From contig JABLXY010000001.1 in the NCBI GenBank assembly GCA_013177795.1, positions 310,001 through 374,000 of the forward strand: DNA of 64,000 bases, read 5' to 3'. Positions 1 to 10,100 of this stretch are shown here, one piece after another. A program made the position numbers and the translations under genes. The number at the start of each line of letters is the position of its first letter. Within the stretch, counting starts at the first letter, position 1. The notes beneath the pieces were generated by a model that did no database searches, was not told the origin of the DNA, and saw only the letters and a list, made by a program, of their open reading frames with translations. This DNA is from Syntrophaceae bacterium. Its GTDB lineage: Bacteria > Desulfobacterota > Syntrophia > Syntrophales > UBA2192.

Positions 1-70
1 GATGGGATTTGAACCCACGCCCTCCGACGTGACAGGCCGGCGTTATAACCAAGCTTAACTACGACCCCGC
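1..70 (-). tRNA. tRNA-Asp(GTC), 3' end cut by window edge
   Basis: Read on the minus strand, the sequence begins GCGGGGTCGTAGTTAAGCTT and shows a D-arm, an anticodon loop CTGTCAC (anticodon GTC) and a TpsiC arm with GGTTCAAAT. The last several bases of the acceptor 3' strand lie outside the window. It follows tRNA-Val by 13 bases and probably shares its promoter at 175-203. Confidence 0.93.
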
Positions 71-83
71 ATGATATTTCATA

Positions 84-159
84 TGGTAGGCGGAACAGGA
101 CTTGAACCTGTGACATCCACGGTGTAAGCGTGGCGCTCTCCCGACTGAGCTATCCGCCT
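84..159 (-). tRNA. tRNA-Val(TAC)
   Basis: The minus strand folds as a complete 76-base cloverleaf. It has an acceptor stem AGGCGGA/TCCGCCT, a D-arm GCTCAGTCGGGAGAGC, an anticodon loop CTTACAC (anticodon TAC), a TpsiC arm with GGTTCAAGTCC, and an encoded 3' CCA. It lies upstream of tRNA-Asp in the same direction. Confidence 0.95.
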
Positions 160-174
160 TTAAGTCGGGCCGAT

Positions 175-203
175 AAGATACGATAACGGCTTTTCGTTGT
201 CAA
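175..203 (-). promoter_or_regulatory. Sigma-70 promoter for tRNA-Val/tRNA-Asp
   Basis: On the minus strand there is a perfect -35 TTGACA (198-203), a 17-base spacer and a -10 TATCTT (175-180). The -10 ends 15 bases before the tRNA-Val 5' end. The same TTGACA-17 layout precedes the other tRNA units in this window. Confidence 0.75.
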
Positions 204-247
204 GGCGAAATTCGCTGTTTTCCCGCCCTTTCGCGCCGTTCATCCCT

Positions 248-2671
248 TCAGGCGTGGATGCGCCGTTCCTGCTCTGCGGCCTTCTCGATCGGGTGAATCT
301 CTTCGTTCAGGTCGAGGGGGACTTCCTGTCCCGGCATCGGGACAAAGGCGGTCTCAAGCACCTCGTCGATGCGCTCGACCAGTTTGATTTCCAGTTCCTT
401 GAGCACGTTCGCCGGGATATCCACGAGGTCCTTCTCGTTCTCCTTGGGGATGATGACCGTCTTGATCCCCCCCCGGTGGGCCGCGAGGAGTTTCTCCTTC
501 AGCCCGCCGATGGGCAGCACCCTGCCCCGCAGCGTGATCTCGCCCGTCATGGCCAGATCACCGCGGACCGGCCGCTTCGTGAAGGCCGAGGCGATGGACG
601 TCACCATGGCGATGCCCGCCGATGGCCCGTCTTTCGGGATGGCCCCCTCGGGGATGTGAATGTGGATATCCGTTTCCTTGTAGAAGTTCTTGTCCAGCCC
701 CAGGGAGTCGGCCTTGGAGCGGACAATCGTCAGGGCCGCCTGCGCAGACTCCTGCATCACGTCGCCGAGCTTGCCCGTGAGGATGGTCTTCCCCGTTCCG
801 GGAAGGATCGTGGCCTCGATGTTCAGAAGCTCGCCACCCACCTCCGTCCAGGCCAGGCCCTGGGTGAGGCCGACGGCCTCCTTGCCCTCGGACTCGCCGA
901 ACCGGTACTTCGGGATCCCGAGGTACTTCTCGATGGACTTCGCGTTGATCCGGATCTGCTTCTTGTGGCCGTTGGTCACGATCTCGCGCGCCACCTTGCG
1001 GCAGATGGAGGCGATCTCGCGCTCCAGGTTCCGGACGCCCGCCTCGCGGGTGTAGCGCCGGATGATCTCCAGGATCGCCCCGTCGGTGAACAGGATGTCC
1101 TTGTCCGTGAGCCCGTTGGCCTCGATCTCCTTCTTCACGAGGAACCGTTTCGCGATGTTGAGCTTCTCGGGCTCCGTGTACCCGGCGATCCGGATGACCT
1201 CCATGCGGTCCTGCAGGGGCCCGGGAATGGTCTGCAGAACGTTGGCCGTCGTGATGAACATCACGTCGGAGAGGTCATAGTCCACCTCCAGGTAGTTGTC
1301 GTTGAATGCGCTGTTCTGTTCCGGGTCCAGCACCTCGAGCAGCGCCGAGCTGGGGTCACCCCGGAAGTCCGAGCTCAGCTTGTCGATCTCGTCGAGGCAC
1401 AGCACGGGGTTGTTGGAACCCGCCTTCTTGATGAGCTGGATGATCTTGCCGGGTAGCGCCCCGATGTACGTGCGCCGGTGCCCCCGGATCTCTGCCTCGT
1501 CCCGCAGCCCGCCCAGCGAGAGCCGGACGAACTTGCGGTTCGTCGCCCGGGCGATGGACTTGGCAATGGAGGTCTTGCCGACGCCGGGGGGGCCCACGAG
1601 GCACAGGATCGATCCCTTGTTCTTCTTCACAAGGGACTGCACGGCAAGGTACTCGAGGATGCGTTCCTTCACCTTCTTGAGCCCGTAGTGGTCCTCTTCG
1701 AGGATGGCCTCGGACTCCTTCAGGGTGTATTTGTTCTCCGTCTTCTCCTGCCAGGGCATGTCGAGCAGCCAGTCGATGTAGTTGCGCACGACCGTGGCCT
1801 CCGCCGACATGGGCGACATCATCTTGAGCTTCTTGATCTCGTGCTTGACCTTCTTCTGGGCCTCCTCGGAGAGCTTCTTCGCCTTCAGGCGCTTCTCGAG
1901 CTCTTCGATCTCGCTCGAGAAGTCGTCCTTCTCGCCCATTTCCTTCTGGATGGCGCGCATCTGCTCGTTGAGGTAGTAGTCCTTCTGGGTCTTCTCCATC
2001 TGCTTCTTGACCCGGCGCTTGATCTTCTCCTCCAGCTCGAGGATCTCGATCTCGCCGACGATCAGGGAGTAGAGCTTCTCGAGCCTCTCGCCCGCGTCGG
2101 TGATCTCCAGCAGGGCCTGCTTCTTCTCGAGCTTGACGCCCAGGTGCGAGGCGATCACGTCGGCGAGCTTCGCCGGGTTGTCGATGGCCGCGATGGTGTC
2201 CACCAGCTCCGGCTGGATCTTGCGCGAGAGCTTCGCGTAGTTGCGGAATGCCTCCACGAGGACGCGGGAGATCGCCTGCACGGTCCCGGAGCTCTCGACG
2301 ACCGTTTCGGGCACTTCCTCGATGGCGACGACGAAGTGGTCCGGGTTCCGGATATAGTCCCGCACGACGGCCCGCTTCTTGCCCTCCACGAGGGCCTTCA
2401 CCGTCCCGTCGGGCAGACGCAGCAGCTGGATGATGACCCCCAGCGTGCCCACGGTGTAGATGTCCTCTTCCGTGGGCTCGTCTTTCTGCGCGCTCTTCTG
2501 GGCCACGAGGAAGATCTCGTTGTCCTGCTTCATGGCCGACTCGAGCGCGTTGATGGATTTCTCCCGCCCGACGAAGAGCGGCACGATCATGTAGGGGAAG
2601 ACGACCACATCCCGCAGGGGCAGAAGCGGAACGATGATCTTCTTGTCTTCTTTTTTCGTGAAATCAAACAT
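248..2671 (-). CDS. lon: ATP-dependent Lon protease
   Basis: This 807-aa cytosolic AAA+ serine protease degrades misfolded and regulatory proteins. The N-terminal substrate-binding domain (about residues 10-200) is followed by a coiled coil (about 205-280). The AAA+ module has Walker A GPPGVGKT at about 360-367 and Walker B LCLDEID at about 424-430. The C-terminal protease domain carries the Ser-Lys dyad: Ser684 in DGPSAG and Lys727 in GGLKEK. Length is normal for bacterial LonA. It lies 24 bases after clpX and is the last gene of the tig-clpP-clpX-lon block. I saw no clear terminator between its stop and the tRNA-Val promoter. Confidence 0.98.
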   Translation of the reverse strand: MFDFTKKEDKKIIVPLLPLRDVVVFPYMIVPLFVGREKSINALESAMKQDNEIFLVAQKSAQKDEPTEEDIYTVGTLGVIIQLLRLPDGTVKALVEGKKRAVVRDYIRNPDHFVVAIEEVPETVVESSGTVQAISRVLVEAFRNYAKLSRKIQPELVDTIAAIDNPAKLADVIASHLGVKLEKKQALLEITDAGERLEKLYSLIVGEIEILELEEKIKRRVKKQMEKTQKDYYLNEQMRAIQKEMGEKDDFSSEIEELEKRLKAKKLSEEAQKKVKHEIKKLKMMSPMSAEATVVRNYIDWLLDMPWQEKTENKYTLKESEAILEEDHYGLKKVKERILEYLAVQSLVKKNKGSILCLVGPPGVGKTSIAKSIARATNRKFVRLSLGGLRDEAEIRGHRRTYIGALPGKIIQLIKKAGSNNPVLCLDEIDKLSSDFRGDPSSALLEVLDPEQNSAFNDNYLEVDYDLSDVMFITTANVLQTIPGPLQDRMEVIRIAGYTEPEKLNIAKRFLVKKEIEANGLTDKDILFTDGAILEIIRRYTREAGVRNLEREIASICRKVAREIVTNGHKKQIRINAKSIEKYLGIPKYRFGESEGKEAVGLTQGLAWTEVGGELLNIEATILPGTGKTILTGKLGDVMQESAQAALTIVRSKADSLGLDKNFYKETDIHIHIPEGAIPKDGPSAGIAMVTSIASAFTKRPVRGDLAMTGEITLRGRVLPIGGLKEKLLAAHRGGIKTVIIPKENEKDLVDIPANVLKELEIKLVERIDEVLETAFVPMPGQEVPLDLNEEIHPIEKAAEQERRIHA

Positions 2672-2695
2672 GGCTATTCAGTTTCTACCGTCTCA

Positions 2696-3958
2696 TTACG
2701 CCGTCTCCGTCCTGGACTCGAAGAGCAGGATCGGTTTTTCGCCCTTCTTGACGACGTCTTCGTTGATGATGACTTCCTTCACGTCGCTTCGCGACGGGAT
2801 GTCGTACATGATGTCGAGCATGGTGTTCTCGAGGATGGCCCTCAGCCCGCGGGCGCCGGCCTTTCGGTTCACGGCGAGCCTCGCGACGGCCCGCAAGGCA
2901 CCGTCGGTGAACTTGAGCTTCACGTTCTCCAGCTCGAGGATCTTCTGGTACTGCTTGCTGATGGAATCCTTCGGCTCCACGAGGACCCGCATAAGGTCGT
3001 TCTCGTCGAGTTCCTCGAGGGTGGCGATCACCGGCAGCCGGCCGATGAACTCGGGGATCAGGCCGTACTTCAGCAGGTCCTCGGGCTGCACCTCGGCGAG
3101 CAGCTCGCCGAGCTTGCGTTCCTTCTTGCCCTTGATGTCCGCCCCGAAGCCGACAGAGCTGGCGCCGATGCGTCTCTGGATGATGTCCTCGAGGCCCACG
3201 AAGGCCCCGCCGCAGATGAAGAGGATGTTCGTCGTGTCGACCTGGATGAACTCCTGCTGTGGGTGTTTGCGGCCCCCCTTGGGCGGGATGTTCGCCAGGG
3301 TCCCCTCGATGATCTTGAGCAGGGCCTGCTGCACGCCCTCGCCCGACACGTCGCGGGTGATGGAGGGGCTGCCGGACTTTCGGGAGATCTTGTCGATCTC
3401 GTCGATGTAGACGATCCCCTTGGAGGCCCTCTCCACGTCGTAGTCGGCGTTCTGGAGGAGGCTCAGGATGATGTTCTCCACGTCCTCGCCCACGTATCCC
3501 GCCTCGGTGAGCGACGTGGCGTCGGCGATCGCGAAGGGTACGTTGAGCATCTTGGCCAGCGTGCGGGCCAGCAGCGTCTTGCCGGAGCCCGTGGGGCCGA
3601 CCAGCAGGATGTTGCTCTTCTGGAGCTCCACGCCGCCCAGGTCCGCCTCGGTGAAGAGTCTCTTGTAGTGGTTGTAGACGGCCACGGAGAGGATCTTTTT
3701 CGGGCGCTCCTGACCGATGACGTAGGAGTCCAGGAATTTCTTGATGTCCTTGGGCTCGGGGATCTTGCGGCGGTTCTCGTCGATGCTCTGGACCTCCGCC
3801 TCCTCCTGGATGATGGCCCGGCACAGCTCGATGCACTCGTCGCAGATGTAGGCGGAAGGTCCGGCCACGAGCTTCTTGACCTCGTTCTGCGTCTTTCCGC
3901 AGAAGGAGCAGAACAGGATGCCCTCGCCCCCTTCGTTTTCCCGCTGTTTTCTCGGCAT
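2696..3958 (-). CDS. clpX: ClpX, ATPase subunit of ClpXP protease
   Basis: This 420-aa AAA+ unfoldase recognises substrates and threads them into ClpP. The N-terminal zinc-binding domain has four cysteines (Cys17, Cys20, Cys39, Cys42). Walker A GPTGSGKT lies at 121-128 and Walker B with VYIDEID at about 183-189. The AAA+ small domain and C-terminal segment are complete and the length is typical. It starts 10 bases after clpP, so the two are surely cotranscribed, with lon following 24 bases downstream. Confidence 0.98.
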   Translation of the reverse strand: MPRKQRENEGGEGILFCSFCGKTQNEVKKLVAGPSAYICDECIELCRAIIQEEAEVQSIDENRRKIPEPKDIKKFLDSYVIGQERPKKILSVAVYNHYKRLFTEADLGGVELQKSNILLVGPTGSGKTLLARTLAKMLNVPFAIADATSLTEAGYVGEDVENIILSLLQNADYDVERASKGIVYIDEIDKISRKSGSPSITRDVSGEGVQQALLKIIEGTLANIPPKGGRKHPQQEFIQVDTTNILFICGGAFVGLEDIIQRRIGASSVGFGADIKGKKERKLGELLAEVQPEDLLKYGLIPEFIGRLPVIATLEELDENDLMRVLVEPKDSISKQYQKILELENVKLKFTDGALRAVARLAVNRKAGARGLRAILENTMLDIMYDIPSRSDVKEVIINEDVVKKGEKPILLFESRTETA

Positions 3959-3968
3959 GTCGTCCTCT

Positions 3969-4568
3969 TTATTTCTTGGTTGCTGTCGGCCGCTTCTGGA
4001 TCACCGAGTCGATGAGCCCGTATTCCTGCGCCTGCTCACCGGACATGTAGTAATCGCGGTCGGTGTCACGCTCGATCCGCTCGATCGGCTGCTGCGTATG
4101 CCGGGCGAGGATCTCGTTGAGCTCCTGCTTGAGCCGGAGAATCTCCCGGGCCTGGATCTCCACGTCCGTCGCCTGCCCGGAGAAGCCCCCCATGGGCTGG
4201 TGGATCAGGATCCGGGCGTGCGGCAGCGCATAGCGCTTCCCCTTTTCCCCGGCGGCCAGCAGGATGGCCGCCATGCTGGCTGCCTGCCCCATGCAGTACG
4301 TCGAGACGGGTGCCTTGATGTACTGCATGGTGTCGTAGATGGCAAGCCCCGCGCTGACGAGCCCCCCGGGTGAGTTGATGTAGAAGTGAATCTCCTTGTC
4401 GGGGTCCTCCGATTCGAGGTAGAGAAGCTGGGCGATCACGAGGTTCGCCACGTCATCATCGATGCCGACCCCCAGAAACACGATCCGGTCTTTCAGGAGC
4501 CTCGAGTAGATATCAAAGGCCCTCTCGCCTCTTCCATCCTGCTCAATGACGATCGGGATCAACGGCAT
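3969..4568 (-). CDS. clpP: ClpP, proteolytic subunit
   Basis: This 199-aa serine peptidase assembles as a tetradecamer and partners with ClpX. The triad is visible: Ser98 in GQAASMA, His123 in LIHQPMGG and Asp172 in RDTDRDYYM. The N-terminus [10 protein letters not shown] is typical, with little propeptide. It sits between tig (24 bases upstream) and clpX (10 bases downstream) in one operon. Confidence 0.98.
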   Translation of the reverse strand: MPLIPIVIEQDGRGERAFDIYSRLLKDRIVFLGVGIDDDVANLVIAQLLYLESEDPDKEIHFYINSPGGLVSAGLAIYDTMQYIKAPVSTYCMGQAASMAAILLAAGEKGKRYALPHARILIHQPMGGFSGQATDVEIQAREILRLKQELNEILARHTQQPIERIERDTDRDYYMSGEQAQEYGLIDSVIQKRPTATKK

Positions 4569-4592
4569 GTCCTGGTCCTTCTTCGTTCGCTG

Positions 4593-5894
4593 TTAATTTA
4601 CCCTAATATTAGCTCTGGACTCTATAAAATCAAGGGTTTTTTCTTCAAGTATTTGATCTCTCAAGCGTTCTGTCAATCCCTCTTTTTCGTAGGCGGCCTT
4701 CATCGATTCCGAATCGCGCCCGTAGCGGCCTGCCGTTTCGCGGATGCGCTGATCGATTTCCGTCTCATCGACCGTGATCGATTCCTTTTCGGCGATTTTC
4801 TGCAGGAGGATTCCCGAACGGACCAGGCGGACGGCTTCGTCCCGGAACTGGTCGTGCAAATTCGCTGCCAGCTTGGCGGCATTGTCGGGATCCATGCCGT
4901 TCATGACCATTCGCCGCTGGGTTTCGATCATCATGCTGAAGATCTGCCGCTCGACGTAGGCCTCGGGGACTTCGAAGGGGTTGAGTTCGAGCAGCCGGTC
5001 GATGATCGCCTTTCTCAGATTCGCCTTCGCCCGCGCGCCCTTTTCCTGTTCGAGGGACTTCCGGATATCCGCCCGGAGAGCCTCCATGTTCTCGTACTGC
5101 TCGAAATTCTTGACGAATTGATCGTCCAGGGCCGGCAGCGTCTTTACCTTGATGTCCCGGACGGTCACGTGGAACGTGATTTCCTGCGAGGCGAATTCCC
5201 CGATGTGATAATCGGCGGGGAACGTGACGCTGAATGTCTTCGACTCCCCTTTCTTCATGCCCAGCAGGGCTTCTTCGAAACCGGGCACCAGGCGCTTCGA
5301 ACCGATCTCGATCCGGAAGCCTGTTTCGGTGAGCTCTTCCCGGGCGCTGCCGCCGAGACTGCCCTGGAAGTCGATGACGAGAAAATCGCCCATCTGGGCG
5401 GGCCGCTCCGCTTCGACGTCCTCCAGGGTGCTGTACAGGTTCCGAAGCTCCTCGAGCCGGTTGTTGATGTCCTGCTCCGACACGGAGGCATCTTCCCGCG
5501 TCAGCTCGAGGCCGTCGTATCCCCGGGGTTCGACGGCAGGCTCCACCTCGACGGTTGCGCTATAGGTGAAGCTCCTCTCGGACTGGATCCCGGTCTGCGA
5601 AATCTCGGGCCTTGCCACGGGCACGATGCCTGCGGACTGCACGGCCTCCTCGAAGGAACGGCTCACCATGTTCTGGATCGCCTCCCCCTCGGCGTCTTCC
5701 TTGAAATAGGTTTCCAGGATGCGGCGGGGCGTCTTGCCCGGCCTGAACCCTTTGACCCTTGCTTTCCTCCCCACCGTCCGGTAGGCGGCGTCGAGCGCCT
5801 TCTTCACCTCCTCCCAGGGGATCTCGAAGGAGATCCTCTTCTTGACGGGGCTGATATCCTCGATTTTGATGGCTGCGCCGGTTCCGCTTGTCAC
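4593..5894 (-). CDS. tig: Trigger factor, ribosome-associated chaperone/PPIase
   Basis: This 433-aa protein binds the ribosome exit site and shields nascent chains. The N-terminal domain carries the ribosome-binding signature region (RVKGFRPGKTPRRI, about residues 45-58). A central FKBP-type PPIase domain and a long helical C-terminal chaperone arm follow. The start is a GTG, with AAGGAG seven bases upstream. Only 26 bases separate it from tRNA-Leu, with no terminator between, so the tRNA and tig-clpP-clpX-lon probably share the promoter at 6028-6056. Confidence 0.97.
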   Translation of the reverse strand: MTSGTGAAIKIEDISPVKKRISFEIPWEEVKKALDAAYRTVGRKARVKGFRPGKTPRRILETYFKEDAEGEAIQNMVSRSFEEAVQSAGIVPVARPEISQTGIQSERSFTYSATVEVEPAVEPRGYDGLELTREDASVSEQDINNRLEELRNLYSTLEDVEAERPAQMGDFLVIDFQGSLGGSAREELTETGFRIEIGSKRLVPGFEEALLGMKKGESKTFSVTFPADYHIGEFASQEITFHVTVRDIKVKTLPALDDQFVKNFEQYENMEALRADIRKSLEQEKGARAKANLRKAIIDRLLELNPFEVPEAYVERQIFSMMIETQRRMVMNGMDPDNAAKLAANLHDQFRDEAVRLVRSGILLQKIAEKESITVDETEIDQRIRETAGRYGRDSESMKAAYEKEGLTERLRDQILEEKTLDFIESRANIRVN

Positions 5895-5920
5895 GATCGA
5901 ACTCCTTTTGCAGTGTAGAG

Positions 5921-6006
5921 TGGTGCGAGAGAGGGGAGTCGAACCCCTATCCGCAGTGCGGGCTGGATCCTAAGTCCAGTGCGTCTTCCAGTTCCGCCAC
6001 TCTCGC
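5921..6006 (-). tRNA. tRNA-Leu(TAG)
   Basis: The minus strand folds as an 86-base class II tRNA. It has an acceptor GCGAGAG/CTCTCGC, an anticodon loop CTTAGGA (anticodon TAG), a long variable arm, a TpsiC arm with GGTTCGACT-like pairing, and an encoded CCA. It heads the trigger factor operon. Confidence 0.94.
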
Positions 6007-6027
6007 ATCCCTGAAAAACGATTTCCA

Positions 6028-6056
6028 TATATATTCGCCCACTTGGCGATTGTCAA
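6028..6056 (-). promoter_or_regulatory. Sigma-70 promoter for tRNA-Leu-tig-clpP-clpX-lon
   Basis: On the minus strand, -35 TTGACA (6051-6056), a 17-base spacer and -10 TATATA (6028-6033) sit just upstream of tRNA-Leu. This is a near-consensus promoter and the only strong one seen ahead of the proteostasis genes. No heat-shock-type (CTTGAAA/CCCCAT) promoter was seen in the short gaps inside the block. Confidence 0.78.
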
Positions 6057-6072
6057 CTCCTCGTAACAAATA

Positions 6073-6105
6073 GGGCGGTCAATCGTTGCAGCTGACTGAC
6101 CGCCC
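6073..6105 (-). terminator. Inverted repeat between tRNA genes, weak terminator candidate
   Basis: A perfect 9-bp stem GGGCGGTCA/TGACCGCCC (6073-6081 with 6097-6105) has a 15-base loop. On the minus strand it is followed by a weak TATTTGTT tract. It lies between the tRNA-Pro gene and the tRNA-Leu promoter. Confidence 0.4.
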
Positions 6106-6117
6106 GCATGCGTAACT

Positions 6118-6146
6118 GAAAACGGGATGCCGCGGCATCCGTTTTC
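6118..6146 (-). terminator. Rho-independent terminator after tRNA-Pro, probably bidirectional
   Basis: A GC-rich palindrome (6121-6143; arms ACGG-GATGCC and GGCATC-CGT) is flanked by AAAA on the left and TTTT on the right. It can therefore end transcription from either strand. The natural client is tRNA-Pro on the minus strand. Confidence 0.65.
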
Positions 6147-6189
6147 TCAACTCCCTCCGTCCCCGCGGGCCGCGGGAGCTTCTTTTTCA

Positions 6190-6266
<77 letters not shown>

Positions 6267-6286
6267 ACACTTGATCCAGCGTCGAT

Positions 6287-6315
6287 TTTCTACCACCATC
6301 GTCATGGCCTGTCAA
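6287..6315 (-). promoter_or_regulatory. Sigma-70 promoter for tRNA-Pro
   Basis: Minus strand -35 TTGACA (6310-6315), a 17-base spacer and -10 TAGAAA (6287-6292). The -10 lies 20 bases upstream of the mature tRNA 5' end. Confidence 0.68.
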
Positions 6316-6452
6316 GCGATATCCGTTTCGCGGGGGGCTTTGGGTCACCGCTCCGAGTGGCAGCGCGGAACGGGCGCAGGACGGGCAACGGGCAAGCGCT
6401 GACGGCAACCGGGGGAACGGTGACATCACGCTTCGGCGGGGCCTATCGCTTT

Positions 6453-6899
6453 CTACAGGTAGTCGCCGCGGCGGAACTTGATGGCCTCGACCGAGGCCGT
6501 GACGACGATACGGTTCATGCAGTCGCGCAGTGCGTCCCCCTCGGGGAGGCTTTCCACGGCGGGGGCGATCTCGTCGACCCGGTCCTCGATGGCCCTGACG
6601 GAGGCATAGGCATCCTCCGGCCGCAGGCCGGGACCGGAGAGACCCCTCTGCAGGGACTCGAGAAGACCGAGAAGCGCATCGGCATGGTTCAGCAGTTCCT
6701 TCCTGCCCAGGGCGGGGGCATACCCCATGCCCGTTCCTGCCGGCGGGATGCCCGGGACGGTCCCCGGCCTCGACAGGCCCGGGGCTTGCGCGACGGCCTC
6801 GCGCAGGACCTCCCGGAAACGGGTCCCGGCGGGCTCCGGGGCGCCCGGCCTGCCGCCCGGCTGAAGGGGCTGGGGGTTGTCTGTACGGTGGATCTTCAT
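6453..6899 (-). CDS. Unknown protein, 148 aa
   Basis: I do not recognise a family. The N-terminal half (residues 1-60) is rich in Pro, Gly and Arg and is probably disordered. The C-terminal half (about 65-148) is predicted mainly helical, with regularly spaced Leu, and ends in KFRRGDYL. There is no signal peptide or membrane segment. It follows the 66-aa gene by 24 bases in the direction away from carB, so the three may be cotranscribed. The ribosome-binding site is weak. The overall layout, a disordered lead followed by a short helical bundle, resembles small accessory proteins of flagellar or secretion loci, but nothing here proves that. Confidence 0.6.
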   Translation of the reverse strand: MKIHRTDNPQPLQPGGRPGAPEPAGTRFREVLREAVAQAPGLSRPGTVPGIPPAGTGMGYAPALGRKELLNHADALLGLLESLQRGLSGPGLRPEDAYASVRAIEDRVDEIAPAVESLPEGDALRDCMNRIVVTASVEAIKFRRGDYL

Positions 6900-6923
6900 C
6901 GGTCTGCTCGACTCGAGATGTCT

Positions 6924-7124
6924 CTAGCTTTCCTTATCGTCAACTTGACGCCGGCGGTTGAGCGCTTCCTCGTGCAGACGCTCTTTTTCCTGCATGCACA
7001 CCCGGCACCAGGGGTCCGCTCCGCACTGCCCCGTGCAGGATTCCCAGGCCTCTTCCAGGGTCCAGGCACCGGCTTTTTCCCGTTCCGCCTCAGGCCCGGG
7101 GCGCTCTTTTGTCCCTTCTTTCAT
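6924..7124 (-). CDS. Small cysteine-containing protein, 66 aa
   Basis: This small charged protein has four cysteines arranged C-x3-C-x6-C-x2-C (residues about 30-44), which could bind a metal. The rest is Glu- and Arg-rich helix. It begins 53 bases after carB on the same strand and is followed closely by the 148-aa gene. No function can be assigned. The spacing of the cysteines and the position in a likely transcription unit argue that it is real. Confidence 0.5.
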   Translation of the reverse strand: MKEGTKERPGPEAEREKAGAWTLEEAWESCTGQCGADPWCRVCMQEKERLHEEALNRRRQVDDKES

Positions 7125-7177
7125 GGGAATGCAAATTTCTTTCCAGAACGGGTCTTTGAACGGGCCCTGTCACCCGA

Positions 7178-10100
7178 TCACTTCAAATCGCCGTGGTAAC
7201 TCTGCAGGGATCGGGCGCGGCCGTGGCCCTTGCGGAACGCCGCGATCCCCTTCGCGGCCGCCGCCGAGGCGGCGATGGTCGTGATGTAGGGGACCCTGTA
7301 CCGTATCGCCGACTTGCGGATGTACGAGTCGTCGTGCTTGCTGAGCTTTCCGCTTGGCGTGTTGATGATGAGGTCGATCTCCTTGTTCTTGATGGCGTCG
7401 ACGATGTGGGGCCTGCCCTCGTGCATCTTGAGGATCGGCTCGGCCTCGATGCCGTTGTCGGTCAGGAACCGGTGGGTTCCCTTCGTGGCCCGGATCCGAA
7501 ACCCGAGCTTCCGGAACTCGCGGGCAATCTCCAGGGCGGCGTGCTTGTCGCGCTCCGCGACGGTGATCAGCACCGTCCCCTCCGCCGGGAGGACCTGGTC
7601 CGCCGCCTCCTCGGCCTTGTAGAAGGCCAGCCCGAAGGAGTCCGCAAGCCCCAGGACTTCACCCGTGGAGCGCATCTCGGGCCCGAGAAGCGGGTCCACC
7701 TCGGGGTACATCTTGAAGGGGAAGACGGCCTCCTTGACCCCGAAGTGCGGGATCGCCCGACGCCTGAGGTTGAGGTCTTTGATCTTCCGGCCCATCATGA
7801 GCTGTGTCGCGATCCGGGCCATGGAAATGTTGCAGACCTTCGAGACGAGCGGTACCGTGCGCGAGGCGCGGGGGTTGGCCTCCAGCACGTAGACGACGTC
7901 GTTGGCGATGGCGTACTGCATGTTCATGAGGCCCACGACCTTCAGCTCCCGGGCGATCTTGCTCGTGTACTCCACGATCGTGTCGATGTGGCGGGCCGGG
8001 ATGCTGATCGGCGGGATGACGCAGGCCGAATCGCCCGAGTGCACCCCGGCCAGCTCGATGTGCTCCATGACGGCGGGCACGAAGGTGTCCTCGCCGTCGG
8101 AGATGGCGTCGGCCTCGCACTCGATGGCGTTGTCGAGGAACTTGTCGATCAGGATCGGCCGGTCCGGCGTCACGCCCACGGCGTTCTTGACGTAGCGCCT
8201 GAGCATCTCCTCGTCGTGCACCACCTCCATGCCGCGGCCCCCCAGGACATAGGAGGGGCGCACCATGAGCGGGTATCCCAGCTTCTTCGCGATGGCGAGG
8301 GCCTCGTCGATATCGGTGGCCATGCCGGAGGCCGGCATGGGAATCTCGAGCCGTTCCATCATCTGCCGGAAGCGGTCCCTGTCCTCGGCCAGGTCGATCG
8401 TGTCGACCGACGTCCCCAGGACCTTGACCCCTGCCTTTGCCAGCTCTCCCGCGATGTTGAGGGGCGTCTGGCCTCCGAACTGGACGATGACCCCTTCGGG
8501 CTTTTCCTTCTCGTAGATCGCCAGGACGTCCTCGACCGTCAGCGGCTCGAAGTAAAGCTTGTTGGAGGTGTCGTAGTCCGTGGAGACCGTCTCGGGGTTG
8601 CAGTTGACCATGATGGACTCGACGCCCTCGTCCCGCAGGGCGAAGGCGGCATGGACGCAGCAGTAGTCGAACTCAATCCCCTGCCCGATGCGGTTAGGGC
8701 CGCCGCCGAGGACCATCACCTTGCGGTTGGACGACGTGCCGACCTTGTCCGGCGCGTTGTACGTGGAGTAGTAGTAGGCCGCGTTCTCGACGCCCGAGAC
8801 GGGCACGGCGTCCCAGCACTCGACCACCCCTAGGGCGGTCCGCCTGTTGCGGATCGTCTCCTCCGGGATGCCCAGGATCTGGGACAGGTAGCGGTCGGAA
8901 AACCCGTCCTTCTTGGCCTGGACGAGCAGGCTGTCCGGCAGGTCCTTACCCTTCGTTTTAAGAATTTTTTCCTCGAGTTCCACCAGTTCCTTCATCTGCT
9001 CGATGAACCAGTGCTTGATGTGTGTCTTGCGAAAGAGATCGTGAACGGAGGCCCCTTTCCGGAGGGCCTCGTACATGATGAACTGCCGGTCGCTGGAGGG
9101 CTCGACGAGAAGGTCCATCAGCTCCTCGAGGGTCTTCTTGTTGTAGTCCTTCGCAAAGCCGAGGCCGTAGCGGCCTTTCTCGAGGGATCGGATCGCCTTC
9201 TGGAAGGCCTCCTTGTAGGTCTTCCCGATGCTCATCACCTCGCCCACGGCGCGCATCTGCGTGCCGAGCTTGTCCTCGGCCCCCGGGAACTTCTCGAAAT
9301 CCCAGCGGGCGAACTTCACGACCACGTAGTCCCCCCAGGGGGTGTATTTCTCGAGGGTCCCTTCCCTCCAGTACGGGATCTCGTCCAGGGTGAGCCCCCC
9401 TGCCAGCATGGCGGAGATCAGGGCGATGGGGAAGCCCGTCGCCTTTGAGGCCAGGGCCGACGATCGCGACGTCCGCGGGTTGATCTCGATGACGACAACG
9501 CGGTCCGTCTTCGGGTCGTGCGCGAACTGGACGTTCGTGCCTCCGATGACCTGGATGGCCTCGACGATGTCGTAGGAGTACTTCTGGAGTCTTTTCTGCA
9601 GCTCCTCGCTGATCGTGAGCATGGGCGCCGTGCAGTACGAGTCGCCCGTGTGGACCCCCATGGCGTCGACGTTTTCGATGAAGCAGACGGTGATCATCTG
9701 GTTCTTCGCGTCGCGGACCACCTCCAGCTCCAGTTCCTCCCAGCCCAGGACGGACTCCTCGACGAGGATCTGGCCCACCAGGCTCGCGGCCAGCCCCCGG
9801 GCCGCGATGACGCGGAGTTCCTCGGGGTTGTAGACGTGTCCGCCGCCCGTGCCGCCCATGGTGTAGGCCGGCCGGATCACCACGGGGTAGCCCAGCTTGT
9901 TGGCGATGGCCTCCGCCTCCTCGACACTGTAGGCGATTTCGCTTTTCGGCATCTCGATGCCGAGCCTGTTCATCGTCTCCTTGAAGGCCATGCGGTCCTC
10001 GCCGCGCTCGATGGCGTCGACCTGAACGCCGATGACCTTCACGCCGTATTTCTCGAGGATCCCCTTTTTGTGGAGCTCCGAGGTCAGGTTGAGGCCCGTC

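Noticed and set aside
1478-4015. Very long open frame antisense to clpX and lon (about 845 codons)
   Set aside because: It is a by-product of high GC content opposite conserved genes. Its composition is Asp/Leu/Val/Arg-rich with no motif, and lon and clpX are certain.
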